A stretch of DNA of 10,260 nt from NCBI RefSeq assembly GCF_037442045.1, contig NZ_JBBIRC010000047.1, positions 1 through 10,260 on the forward strand, in the 5' to 3' direction. Of the stretch, positions 1 to 6,347 are shown one piece after another. Source of the stretch: Ferroplasma sp037442045. GTDB lineage: Archaea > Thermoplasmatota > Thermoplasmata > Thermoplasmatales > Thermoplasmataceae. Made by a program: the position numbers and the translations under genes. The first letter of the stretch is position 1, and each line of letters begins with the position of its first letter. Under the pieces are notes generated by a model. It saw nothing but the letters and a program-made list of their open reading frames with translations, did not search any database and had not been told where the DNA came from.

Positions 1-855
1 CTATTCTTTATTTTTTACAGGCTTTTCTGATATGTTCTGATCAAAATTCTGGTAAAAGTCATAGTTTATGACATCATACTGTTCTTTTCTAGACATAATC
101 TTGTCTATGAATACTTCCTGTGTTCCGTATTTTTTTAAATCTTCAAGTGCATCATCCATTGCCTTTGCTGCAGTTCTAAATAATGTAACAGGGAATATAA
201 CGAATTTATATCCCATCTTTTCAAACTCATCGGCCCTTATGAACGGCGTTTTTCCGTATTCAGTCATATTTGCCAGCAATGGGAAATCTGTATTTTCAGC
301 AAAATATTTGAATTCTACTCTGTCTTCAAGTGCTTCTGGGAATACTATATCTGCCCCTTCCTTAACATATATCTTTGCCCTTGAAAGAGCATCTTCCATA
401 CCGGTAACTGTTCTTGCATCTGTCCGTGCTATAATCAGTGCATTATTCCTGGCTGCAACAGCAGCCCTTATTTTTTCAACCATGTTGTCTTTTGGTACAA
501 CTTCTTTACCATTTAAATGCCCACAGCGCTTCGGAGAAACCTGATCCTCTATTTGAATTGCAGAAGCCCCGGCTTCTTCCAATAGCTTCACAGTTCTGTA
601 AACGCTTAATGTTTCCCCAAATCCAGTATCTGCATCAACTATAATCGGTATATCTGTTATTTCATGGATCTTTCTTACCATGTCAGCAAGTTCAGTTAGG
701 GTTATTACTCCAAGATCTGGCAATCCCATGGAAGCGGTGAGCCCTCCGCCGGAAAGATAGACAGCCCTGAATCCTTTTCTTTTTGCAAGAAGTGCTGAAA
801 ACGGATTGTACACGCCAGGAACTGATAAGAATTTATAATCAAGAAGTTCAGACAA
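1..855 (-). CDS. prpB: Methylisocitrate lyase (isocitrate lyase/PEP mutase superfamily)
   Basis: This 284-residue protein is expected to cleave 2-methylisocitrate into pyruvate and succinate, the last step of the methylcitrate cycle, in the cytoplasm. Visible family marks are the Gly-rich substrate loop YLSGGGL (34-40), the metal-binding VDADTGFG (73-80), the catalytic loop KRCGH (109-113, with Cys111 the expected catalytic residue), ARTDAR (143-148) and ANMTEYGKTP (195-204). The length is normal for PrpB (about 290). The start is TTG: an in-frame TAG lies two codons upstream, and GGAGGTG sits seven bases before it. The gene overlaps the end of prpD by eight bases, so the two are translationally coupled. 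KRCGH, rather than the KKCGH of true isocitrate lyases, and the prpD neighbour favour methylisocitrate over isocitrate. A related oxaloacetate hydrolase or PEP-mutase-like activity is the main alternative. Confidence 0.9.
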   Translation of the reverse strand: MSELLDYKFLSVPGVYNPFSALLAKRKGFRAVYLSGGGLTASMGLPDLGVITLTELADMVRKIHEITDIPIIVDADTGFGETLSVYRTVKLLEEAGASAIQIEDQVSPKRCGHLNGKEVVPKDNMVEKIRAAVAARNNALIIARTDARTVTGMEDALSRAKIYVKEGADIVFPEALEDRVEFKYFAENTDFPLLANMTEYGKTPFIRADEFEKMGYKFVIFPVTLFRTAAKAMDDALEDLKKYGTQEVFIDKIMSRKEQYDVINYDFYQNFDQNISEKPVKNKE

Positions 856-2137
856 GCTCTACCACCTCCCTGTCTTCCATTGTCCAGAGAGCAGGCAATG
901 AATCGGTCATGCCTGTAAGCCTTATAAATTTGGACTCAATTTCCCTGTCTGTCATGGGATTTTTATAATGCCCTTTTGGGATTTCTACAGTGCTTTCTAC
1001 AGTTTTTCCACCGGATTTTGCTTCTATCCTGACTGGCAGTTTTTCAGGGTATTGCTCTGTGTATTCTTTTAGCTCTGTAACATGTATTTTTTCCATTAAT
1101 GCTTTAATCTGCTTATTATTTAAATCGCTGTAATTATTTACCCAGAAATCTTTATTTATAAGCGTTGATGCTATTATAAATGGTAAGCTATGGTCGGCAG
1201 TTTCCTTGTTATCAGGATGCCACTTTTCTTTATCTGCAAGTATTGATACTGCAGCCTCATAAGTATAAACATTTATCGAATCAACATGATTTATGTCCAG
1301 ATCATTTGCAAGCTTAAGGGATGCTTCAACTGGAGCCATTGCATGATATTCAACTGGATATTTTTTAATGTATGTTCTCATTATACCGTTTGTGCTCTTG
1401 CCCTCAAGCTTTGAGAAATCCATATCTGGTGCCACTACATTTTTAAACCCAAGTTTTCCAGACAGTGGCTCTGATGGGGAAGTAAATCCATAAAGCGTTG
1501 CAAGTGTACCAAAAACAGAGTTTCTTGCGCTGTTTGCAGCTGCACCTGCTTTCCACATTGTGAGTTCGCCTACTCTGGGCTGCCTGAGTGCAATATGTGG
1601 TACCAGTGAAATAGAAATTGCATTTATTATCTGCTTTTCATCAAAGTCAAGTAATTTGGAAAGGGCTGCAGCCATTGCAATTTCAGTAAAATTCACATGG
1701 TCATATCCTTTTGCCCTTAATGATGTTGAATCGCATAGCCTGGTGCCAATTTCATATCCTACAGCAGCTGCGGTGATCATATCTTTTCCTGTTTTATTGA
1801 AAATTGATGATATTGATATGAGCGGTCCGAACATATCGCTGGGATGCAGGGGTTCCTTTGACAAATATGTATCATTGAAATCCATATACCTTATTATTAG
1901 AGAATTGAGAAATGCTGAATAATCCGGTGAGGATGTGCCCATGCCGATGATTTTGGCATTTCCCGGATAAAGGCCTATCATCTTCTTAATTTTTGAAGCA
2001 GCTGGAGAATCCATGGAAGAATATGCAACACCAAGGGCATCTATGAACCTTCGCTTAACCTCTTTTTTTACTTCCCCGTCTATATCGTTGCTGGATATTC
2101 CACTTATAAACTCACCCAGTTTATTTTCAATTGCCAT
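848..2137 (-). CDS. prpD: 2-methylcitrate dehydratase (MmgE/PrpD family)
   Basis: This 429-residue protein belongs to the MmgE/PrpD family and is expected to dehydrate 2-methylcitrate to 2-methyl-cis-aconitate, cofactor-free, in the cytoplasm. Recognisable blocks are RRFIDALGVAYSS near residues 28-41, the active-site region YMDFNDTY followed by HPSD (about 84-100), KAGAAANSARNSVFG (about 196-210) and YHAMAPVEASLKL (about 264-276). The helical N-terminal half and the smaller C-terminal domain are both present; at 429 residues it is shorter than enterobacterial PrpD (about 483), as many archaeal and MmgE-type members are. Translation starts at an ATG with a TATA-like stretch just upstream, which suggests a leaderless message. 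The downstream overlapping prpB strongly supports the methylcitrate role; cis-aconitate decarboxylase and other MmgE activities are the alternatives. A methylcitrate synthase is not in the window. Confidence 0.88.
   Translation of the reverse strand: MAIENKLGEFISGISSNDIDGEVKKEVKRRFIDALGVAYSSMDSPAASKIKKMIGLYPGNAKIIGMGTSSPDYSAFLNSLIIRYMDFNDTYLSKEPLHPSDMFGPLISISSIFNKTGKDMITAAAVGYEIGTRLCDSTSLRAKGYDHVNFTEIAMAAALSKLLDFDEKQIINAISISLVPHIALRQPRVGELTMWKAGAAANSARNSVFGTLATLYGFTSPSEPLSGKLGFKNVVAPDMDFSKLEGKSTNGIMRTYIKKYPVEYHAMAPVEASLKLANDLDINHVDSINVYTYEAAVSILADKEKWHPDNKETADHSLPFIIASTLINKDFWVNNYSDLNNKQIKALMEKIHVTELKEYTEQYPEKLPVRIEAKSGGKTVESTVEIPKGHYKNPMTDREIESKFIRLTGMTDSLPALWTMEDREVVELV
863..869 (-). promoter_or_regulatory. 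Shine-Dalgarno site for prpB
   Basis: On the minus strand GGAGGTG lies inside the last codons of prpD, seven bases before the TTG start of prpB. It is the only strong ribosome-binding site I see in the window. This fits internal translation initiation on a prpD-prpB message, while first genes here look leaderless. Confidence 0.75.
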
Positions 2138-2151
2138 GCTAAATAATAACG

Positions 2152-2166
2152 ATTTATAATATATTG
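2152..2166 (-). promoter_or_regulatory. TATA-like promoter of prpDB
   Basis: On the minus strand an A/T run containing TATATTATAAAT lies about 15-29 bases before the prpD ATG, roughly where an archaeal box A would sit for a leaderless transcript. Position and composition only; no transcript data. Confidence 0.45.
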
Positions 2167-2407
2167 TTTGTTATTGCGAAATAGGTATGATTTTAAGCAC
2201 AATGTCTAGTTTTTCATTTTGCTTTTGAGAAATATGTTATCTCATGTAAAAAACCTACCTATTATAATATAAACAGGAACAGAGAAGAGGAAGACACAAA
2301 TAGTGTGATTACCTTAGAGTGCTTGCCCTACTTGTAAGATTTATGCGTTGGAGATACTATAATTTCAGGAGTTTGCTAACATACCTAACAAAATTTATAA
2401 CCCAATG

Positions 2408-2421
2408 TATAAATTTATATA
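2408..2421 (+). promoter_or_regulatory. TATA-box promoter of the DUF929-like gene
   Basis: TATAAATTTATATA is centred about 33 bases before the TTG chosen as start, which predicts a transcript beginning within a few bases of that codon. It is the main argument for the short form of the protein rather than the longer open frame that begins at 2319. Confidence 0.5.
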
Positions 2422-2444
2422 CAGGAATAAATTATATCTTTAGA

Positions 2445-3293
2445 TTGACATATAAAAAAAATAAAAATCAAGGCAATTCAAATTCGGCCAAAAAGAAAGT
2501 TACATCAAAAAAAGAAAAATTTAAAGCCGTTGTAAAGAATAAGAATTTTATATGGAGCATGGTTGTAGCAGTAATCATTGTTGTTATTATTGTTATAGCT
2601 TTTGCACATCCATTCTTTTTTGCCCCTTCGAGTATCAAGCCTGATAGCTATTACAAAATTTCAGATGGGGATTTGCTTCCTGATGGCCATTCGGGAATAT
2701 TCTTTTTATCATGGCTTGGATGCCCGATAGGAGCTACAGATTCATGGGCTATTTATCATGGCATTAATTCAACAACAAATATATCCGGGCATGTTGAATT
2801 GCATAGCGCTCTTAAAAACGATATTTATTCAAATGATATTACCGGCCAACCTGGCCTTCTGTTTAATGGCAACTTTACTTTTAATTATAAAGGCAATACC
2901 TTTACATTTTATCCACTTTATATGTACAATGAAACTATGACTGGAACAGTTAATAATGGAACTATACATGGTTCTCTGGCATCATATGGCCTTTCACTGA
3001 TAAACTCTACATATCCGGCAAAGGTAGCAGCTATGTTCAATAAATATGCTACTGATATTACCTACAAAGGCCATTTAACAACTACATTCATAATAACAGG
3101 ACCTCATGGAACATATATACTTAATGCATTCATGTATACTCCCGTTTCAGGAGGGATACTTGGAAGTGGTTCACCTGATCCACCAGACTGGTCTCCAAAT
3201 TCACCATCATATGTAATGTCCCATCTTGGTAGTTCAAAAACAATAACAGGTGCCGCATCCACATTTATGAGTTATGTTGGTAAAGCAGCATAA
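2445..3293 (+). CDS. Membrane-anchored DUF929-like protein, function unknown
   Basis: Seen from the TTG start this is a 282-residue protein. A Lys-rich cytoplasmic tail (residues 3-34) is followed by one strong membrane segment rich in Val/Ile (about 37-58) and then a large domain that should face the outside. All six N-glycosylation sequons (Asn 108, 112, 143, 162, 171, 187) lie after the membrane segment, which fits that topology. The block FFLSWLGCPIGATDSWAIY (86-104) resembles the DUF929 signature known from Sulfolobales and Thermoplasmatales, where a thioredoxin-like Cys-Pro-x-Cys is common; here only the first Cys remains (CPIG). The frame stays open upstream to 2319, but that extension looks unlike protein and would run through the promoter. 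It stands alone, divergent from prpDB. The DUF929 assignment is from memory of the motif; no activity can be given. Confidence 0.65.
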   Translation: MTYKKNKNQGNSNSAKKKVTSKKEKFKAVVKNKNFIWSMVVAVIIVVIIVIAFAHPFFFAPSSIKPDSYYKISDGDLLPDGHSGIFFLSWLGCPIGATDSWAIYHGINSTTNISGHVELHSALKNDIYSNDITGQPGLLFNGNFTFNYKGNTFTFYPLYMYNETMTGTVNNGTIHGSLASYGLSLINSTYPAKVAAMFNKYATDITYKGHLTTTFIITGPHGTYILNAFMYTPVSGGILGSGSPDPPDWSPNSPSYVMSHLGSSKTITGAASTFMSYVGKAA

Positions 3294-3301
3294 AAGAAAA
3301 A

Positions 3302-3323
3302 AGATATTTATTATTTATTTATA
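3302..3323 (+). promoter_or_regulatory. Possible promoter of cbiH
   Basis: The 37-base gap before cbiH is almost pure A/T (ATATTTATTATTTATTTATAA), with its upstream part about 26 bases before the ATG. It could drive a leaderless cbiH transcript, although read-through from the preceding gene is also possible. Confidence 0.35.
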
Positions 3324-3330
3324 ACCTGCT

Positions 3331-4074
3331 ATGCCAAAATTATATTTAATTGGTACAGGCCCAGGGGACTATAATGAACTTACAGGAAATGCAGTGGATT
3401 GTTTGAATGATTCCGATATAATTATGGGCTACAGCAAATATATTGAGTTAATAAGTAATATTATAAAAGGCAAAGAGGTTGAATCTGGCTCTGTAACTGA
3501 TGAAATAGAACGGGCCAATACGGCAATAAGCCATGTTCTATCAGGCAAGAATGTTTCCATTGTATCCAGCGGGGATTCGGCCATATATGGCATGGCCGGA
3601 ATAGTTTTTGAAATAATTGCAAAACACGAATACGATATCGATGTTAAAATCATTCCCGGTATAACAGCAATCAGCTCAGCAGGTTCATTGCTTGGTGTTC
3701 CATTCATGAATGATTTTTGTTCAATAAGCCTCAGCGATAAACTTACTCCAGAAGATATTATACTCAAAAGAATCAATGCTGCCGGGAGTGGCGACTTCGT
3801 TGTTGCACTTTACAATCCTGTGAGCATAAAGCGTACAGAGTTAATCAAGAAAGCAAGGGAAATTATGTTAAAATACAGGGAAGGAAATACGCCTGTTGGA
3901 ATTGTAAGGAATGCCTACAGGGAATCCGAGTCCGCTATAATATCAACGCTTGATGATTTCTTAAATTATAATATAGATATGTTTACACTGGTGGTAATTG
4001 GCAATTCCAGTACATATACATATCAAAAATATATGATTACACCAAGAAATTATGACAATAAATACAATATTTAG
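3331..4074 (+). CDS. cbiH: Precorrin-3B / cobalt-precorrin-3 C17-methyltransferase
   Basis: This 247-residue SAM-dependent methyltransferase should methylate C17 and bring about ring contraction of (cobalt-)precorrin-3 during cobalamin synthesis, in the cytoplasm. It has the two-domain tetrapyrrole methylase architecture: the N-terminal Gly-rich loop GTGPGD (8-13), SSGDSAIYGMAG (79-90), IPGITA (108-113) and the CbiH-type block DFCSISLSD (128-136). In the C-terminal domain ALYNPVS (159-165), TPVGIVRNA (187-195) and the terminal MITPRNY (235-241) are also typical. The length fits the short CbiH form, with no fused domain. In the usual Gly-Asp-(Ala/Pro)-Gly-(Ile/Val)-Tyr motif the second Gly is Ala here. 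No other cobalamin gene is adjacent; the next gene on the strand is a radical SAM protein 37 bases on. Confidence 0.9.
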   Translation: MPKLYLIGTGPGDYNELTGNAVDCLNDSDIIMGYSKYIELISNIIKGKEVESGSVTDEIERANTAISHVLSGKNVSIVSSGDSAIYGMAGIVFEIIAKHEYDIDVKIIPGITAISSAGSLLGVPFMNDFCSISLSDKLTPEDIILKRINAAGSGDFVVALYNPVSIKRTELIKKAREIMLKYREGNTPVGIVRNAYRESESAIISTLDDFLNYNIDMFTLVVIGNSSTYTYQKYMITPRNYDNKYNI

Positions 4075-4076
4075 CC

Positions 4077-4086
4077 TATAAAAAAC
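4077..4086 (+). promoter_or_regulatory. TATA-box promoter of the first radical SAM gene
   Basis: TATAAAAAAC begins three bases after the cbiH stop and is centred about 31 bases before the ATG at 4112. The spacing fits an archaeal promoter with a very short or absent leader. Confidence 0.45.
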
Positions 4087-4111
4087 TATATAACTTTATG
4101 AACAATATTTA

Positions 4112-5188
4112 ATGGTGTTTGCAACAGAATCCGGTGGATTGATTAAAATCGAATCGGGTGAACGAAGATTATCGATGAATTCAGACTCTGACATGATTTA
4201 TTATTCACTGGAAGACAGAACATATAGAAGAACCAATATGAACGATTTTGTAGAGTTCAGGTATATTGATGGAAACAGGATTGCAAGGCTGCTGCCAGAG
4301 AGTGAAAAGCAATTAGTAGCGAATAACTTTTATGGTAATGTTAAAGAAGCCTCACTGGAATACCCATTTCTTAAAAAACATATAAAGGATTATAATTTTC
4401 TAAAAAGCAGAGGGAATGAATTAATGCGTATATACGGCAGCAGAATACCGGTAGTGCCACCTGACAGGTATTTTTCCCTTTATGTAAAAATCTCAAGGGG
4501 CTGCCCATGGAATCAGTGTACATTTTGTGAATTGTACAGGGACCAAAGGTATCTGCCATTAAGTTTTGATTCATTTAAAGAGCAGGTTGAAAAACTTTCT
4601 ATATTCTTTAAAAATTCGGTGACTTCAATGAATGGAATATTTCTTGGAGATGCAAATGCCATAAGCATGGGTTCCAGAGCACTGAACGAATATCTCTTTT
4701 TCCTTAACAGCAAATTGCATATGCCACTATATGCATTTTCTGATGCATTTACAACGCCACTTAAAAATATTGATTTTATAAAATTGAAGAATGCAGGAGT
4801 AAAAAGAATCTATATTGGAATAGAAAGCGGAAATTCTGCTGTGCTGAAAATATTGAATAAGAAAATAAATTTAAAAAGTGCAGGAGAATTTATTAAGAAA
4901 ATAAAGGATGCTGGAATAAATATCGGGCTTATTGTAATGTCAGGATTTGGGAAAGACCATGTTAATGATACTGTTAATTTCCTGAAATCAATAGTATATG
5001 CAAAAGGCGATATAATATACATTTCACCTGTAAAGGAATACAACGAATTCAGGGAAATCCTCATTGAGAATGGAATGGAGAAAGAGACAGGGCAAAAGGA
5101 ATTTGAATACGATATAATAAGAACAAGGCTGAAAGAATCAATAAATATTCCTGTTGTTGTATATAATCTTGATGAAGCAATTTATTGA
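4112..5188 (+). CDS. Radical SAM protein of unknown function (CX4CX2C cluster)
   Basis: This 358-residue protein carries a radical SAM core in the middle. The iron-sulfur ligands are Cys131, Cys136 and Cys139 in SRGCPWNQCTFC, a CX4CX2C spacing instead of the classic CX3CX2C. The SAM-contact strand IYIGIESG (233-240) and the following helix-rich barrel agree with the fold. About 110 residues precede the core; they are not a B12-binding domain that I recognise, and no SPASM or TRAM domain follows. Proteins with a GCPWN-x-C-(T/A)-F-C motif occur across archaea and are often labelled coproporphyrinogen oxidase-like without proof. The gene follows cbiH on the same strand and ends 12 bases from an opposing radical SAM gene. 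The substrate is unknown; tetrapyrrole or tRNA modification are possibilities only. Confidence 0.8.
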   Translation: MVFATESGGLIKIESGERRLSMNSDSDMIYYSLEDRTYRRTNMNDFVEFRYIDGNRIARLLPESEKQLVANNFYGNVKEASLEYPFLKKHIKDYNFLKSRGNELMRIYGSRIPVVPPDRYFSLYVKISRGCPWNQCTFCELYRDQRYLPLSFDSFKEQVEKLSIFFKNSVTSMNGIFLGDANAISMGSRALNEYLFFLNSKLHMPLYAFSDAFTTPLKNIDFIKLKNAGVKRIYIGIESGNSAVLKILNKKINLKSAGEFIKKIKDAGINIGLIVMSGFGKDHVNDTVNFLKSIVYAKGDIIYISPVKEYNEFREILIENGMEKETGQKEFEYDIIRTRLKESINIPVVVYNLDEAIY

Positions 5189-5200
5189 AAAATTTGATTT

Positions 5201-6277
5201 TCACGAATAAAGGCATGCAGGGTCTCTGGCAAATATGTCATTATATCTTGCATAAGCCCTCGATCTTGAACCTCCGCATGAATCCGTCCATGCGCAAATT
5301 CCGCAGTTGCCTTCGAAATTAGAGCTGTCCCTCAATAACTTTAGTGTTTCATTATTTCTGTATATACTTACTATGGATTTCTCTTTGATATTATCCAGCT
5401 TATAAGGAACAAAGCCACTTGGAAACACATCTCCGTTATAACCCACAAATATTATTCCCTTTCCATCCCTTGTATTTGAAATTCTGGATGGTATATTCCT
5501 TTTCTCAGGAATTCCAAGGAGATCTATGGTTTTATCCACCAGTTCATAATATAATTTTCCTGAATAATTGTTATTTCCCTGATCGATAATTCTCCTGAAT
5601 ATTGGAGATTCAACTGTTCTAATAGTTATGCCATAATTCATTGCAAAAAGAAGCCAGTGATTGATATCCTCAAATTCAAGGGCAGTTAAATCTTCAGAAT
5701 CTATAGCTCTTCCAGTCTGTATAAGGAAAAACACTTCCCATGTTTTAACATTATTAATAATCAAGTTTTTCAAAAGTTCAGGCAATTGCTCAATATTTTT
5801 TCTCATCACAACAGAATTAATCTGAAGTTTCATATGCATTGCATTCATCAGTTTGATTAATTCCATTGTTTTATCATATACTCCATTGCCCCTCAGCCAG
5901 TCATGCATTTCCTTATTTCCGTCAAGTGACAGGGAAGCAGATAGAACATGATGTTTCTGAAAATACTTTATTCTATCATATGTTAAAAGATCTGTCGCTG
6001 CAGGGCTTATAGATACAGGTATACCATCCTCTTCGGCCTGTTCTATGATGAAATCTATGTTTTTCCGCCTCATCATATCACCGCCAGTAAGAATGAGCAC
6101 TGGATATGGCTTTCCAAATTCTGTTATGGAATTAATAAATAACTTTGCATCCTCATCAGTTAATTCATCAGGAAGTGAATTTTCCATTGCTGATGCCCTG
6201 CAATGCCTGCATGCAAGGCCACATGCTTTTGTTGTTTCCCAGAATATAAGTATCGGTTTTTCATTATAATCAATCAT
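5201..6277 (-). CDS. Radical SAM/SPASM-like protein (NirJ/AhbD/PqqE relatives, probably TIGR04053 type)
   Basis: The 358-residue protein opens with a classic CX3CX2C cluster (Cys19, Cys23, Cys26 in TTKACGLACRHCRASA), followed by LTGGD (63-67) for SAM binding and a SLSLDG strand (115-120). The C-terminal segment resembles a SPASM domain: NCGICAWTDSCGGSRSRAYA (324-343) and a last Cys355. It is reduced: the Cys usually found after the Gly-Asp-Val turn is Ser287 (FPSGF) and the CGGC position is CGGS. A reduced set like this matches my memory of the TIGR04053 (BA_1875) family, whose substrate is not established. Its relatives NirJ and AhbD remove tetrapyrrole side chains and PqqE modifies peptides. 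A TATA-like run precedes the ATG. The gene lies 70 bases downstream of pckA on the same strand, with no evident functional link. Confidence 0.8.
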   Translation of the reverse strand: MIDYNEKPILIFWETTKACGLACRHCRASAMENSLPDELTDEDAKLFINSITEFGKPYPVLILTGGDMMRRKNIDFIIEQAEEDGIPVSISPAATDLLTYDRIKYFQKHHVLSASLSLDGNKEMHDWLRGNGVYDKTMELIKLMNAMHMKLQINSVVMRKNIEQLPELLKNLIINNVKTWEVFFLIQTGRAIDSEDLTALEFEDINHWLLFAMNYGITIRTVESPIFRRIIDQGNNNYSGKLYYELVDKTIDLLGIPEKRNIPSRISNTRDGKGIIFVGYNGDVFPSGFVPYKLDNIKEKSIVSIYRNNETLKLLRDSSNFEGNCGICAWTDSCGGSRSRAYARYNDIFARDPACLYS

Positions 6278-6295
6278 AATCTTATATGAAAATTC

Positions 6296-6304
6296 TATAT
6301 AATA
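6296..6304 (-). promoter_or_regulatory. TATA-like promoter of the second radical SAM gene
   Basis: On the minus strand TATTATATA is centred about 23 bases before the ATG at 6277, consistent with a leaderless or nearly leaderless transcript separate from pckA. Confidence 0.4.
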
Positions 6305-6330
6305 ATGAAATGCAAGTCTGTGAACATATT

Positions 6331-6347
6331 TTTAATAAAGAAAAGAA
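6331..6347 (-). terminator. Possible archaeal terminator after pckA
   Basis: Directly after the pckA stop the minus strand reads TTCTTTTCTTTATTAAA, a pyrimidine tract of the kind archaeal RNA polymerase can terminate on. There is no hairpin. The call rests on composition and position only. Confidence 0.3.

Larger units (their letters stand above)
2138..2444. promoter_or_regulatory. AT-rich divergent control region between prpDB and the DUF929-like gene
   Basis: This 307-base stretch holds no gene I can support. It contains the prpD promoter, a forward TATA-like run at 2263-2273 (TATAATATAAA), the proximal forward promoter at 2408-2421, and an exact 8-base inverted pair, AATAGGTA at 2180-2187 and TACCTATT at 2256-2263. 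A third TACCTA copy is at 2382-2387. A purine-rich patch (2281-2292) precedes an eleven-codon open frame (GTG at 2305, TAA at 2335-2337) that could be chance. No tRNA-like fold or B box was seen. An operator for a metabolic regulator is plausible but unproven. Confidence 0.4.

Noticed and set aside
68..544. 158-codon open frame on the plus strand inside prpB
   Set aside because: It lies antisense to a clearly conserved enzyme, is rich in Ser/Leu as reversed coding frames tend to be, and shows no family motif or promoter.
2281..2380. Possible tRNA or other structured RNA in the least AT-rich part of the divergent region
   Set aside because: No B-box-like GGTTCGAAT sequence, acceptor-stem pairing or terminal CCA-type end could be found.
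2319..2444. N-terminal extension of the DUF929-like protein from a GTG at 2319
   Set aside because: The 42 extra residues lack family character and the DNA includes a good TATA box close to the TTG start, so this part is more likely promoter than coding sequence.
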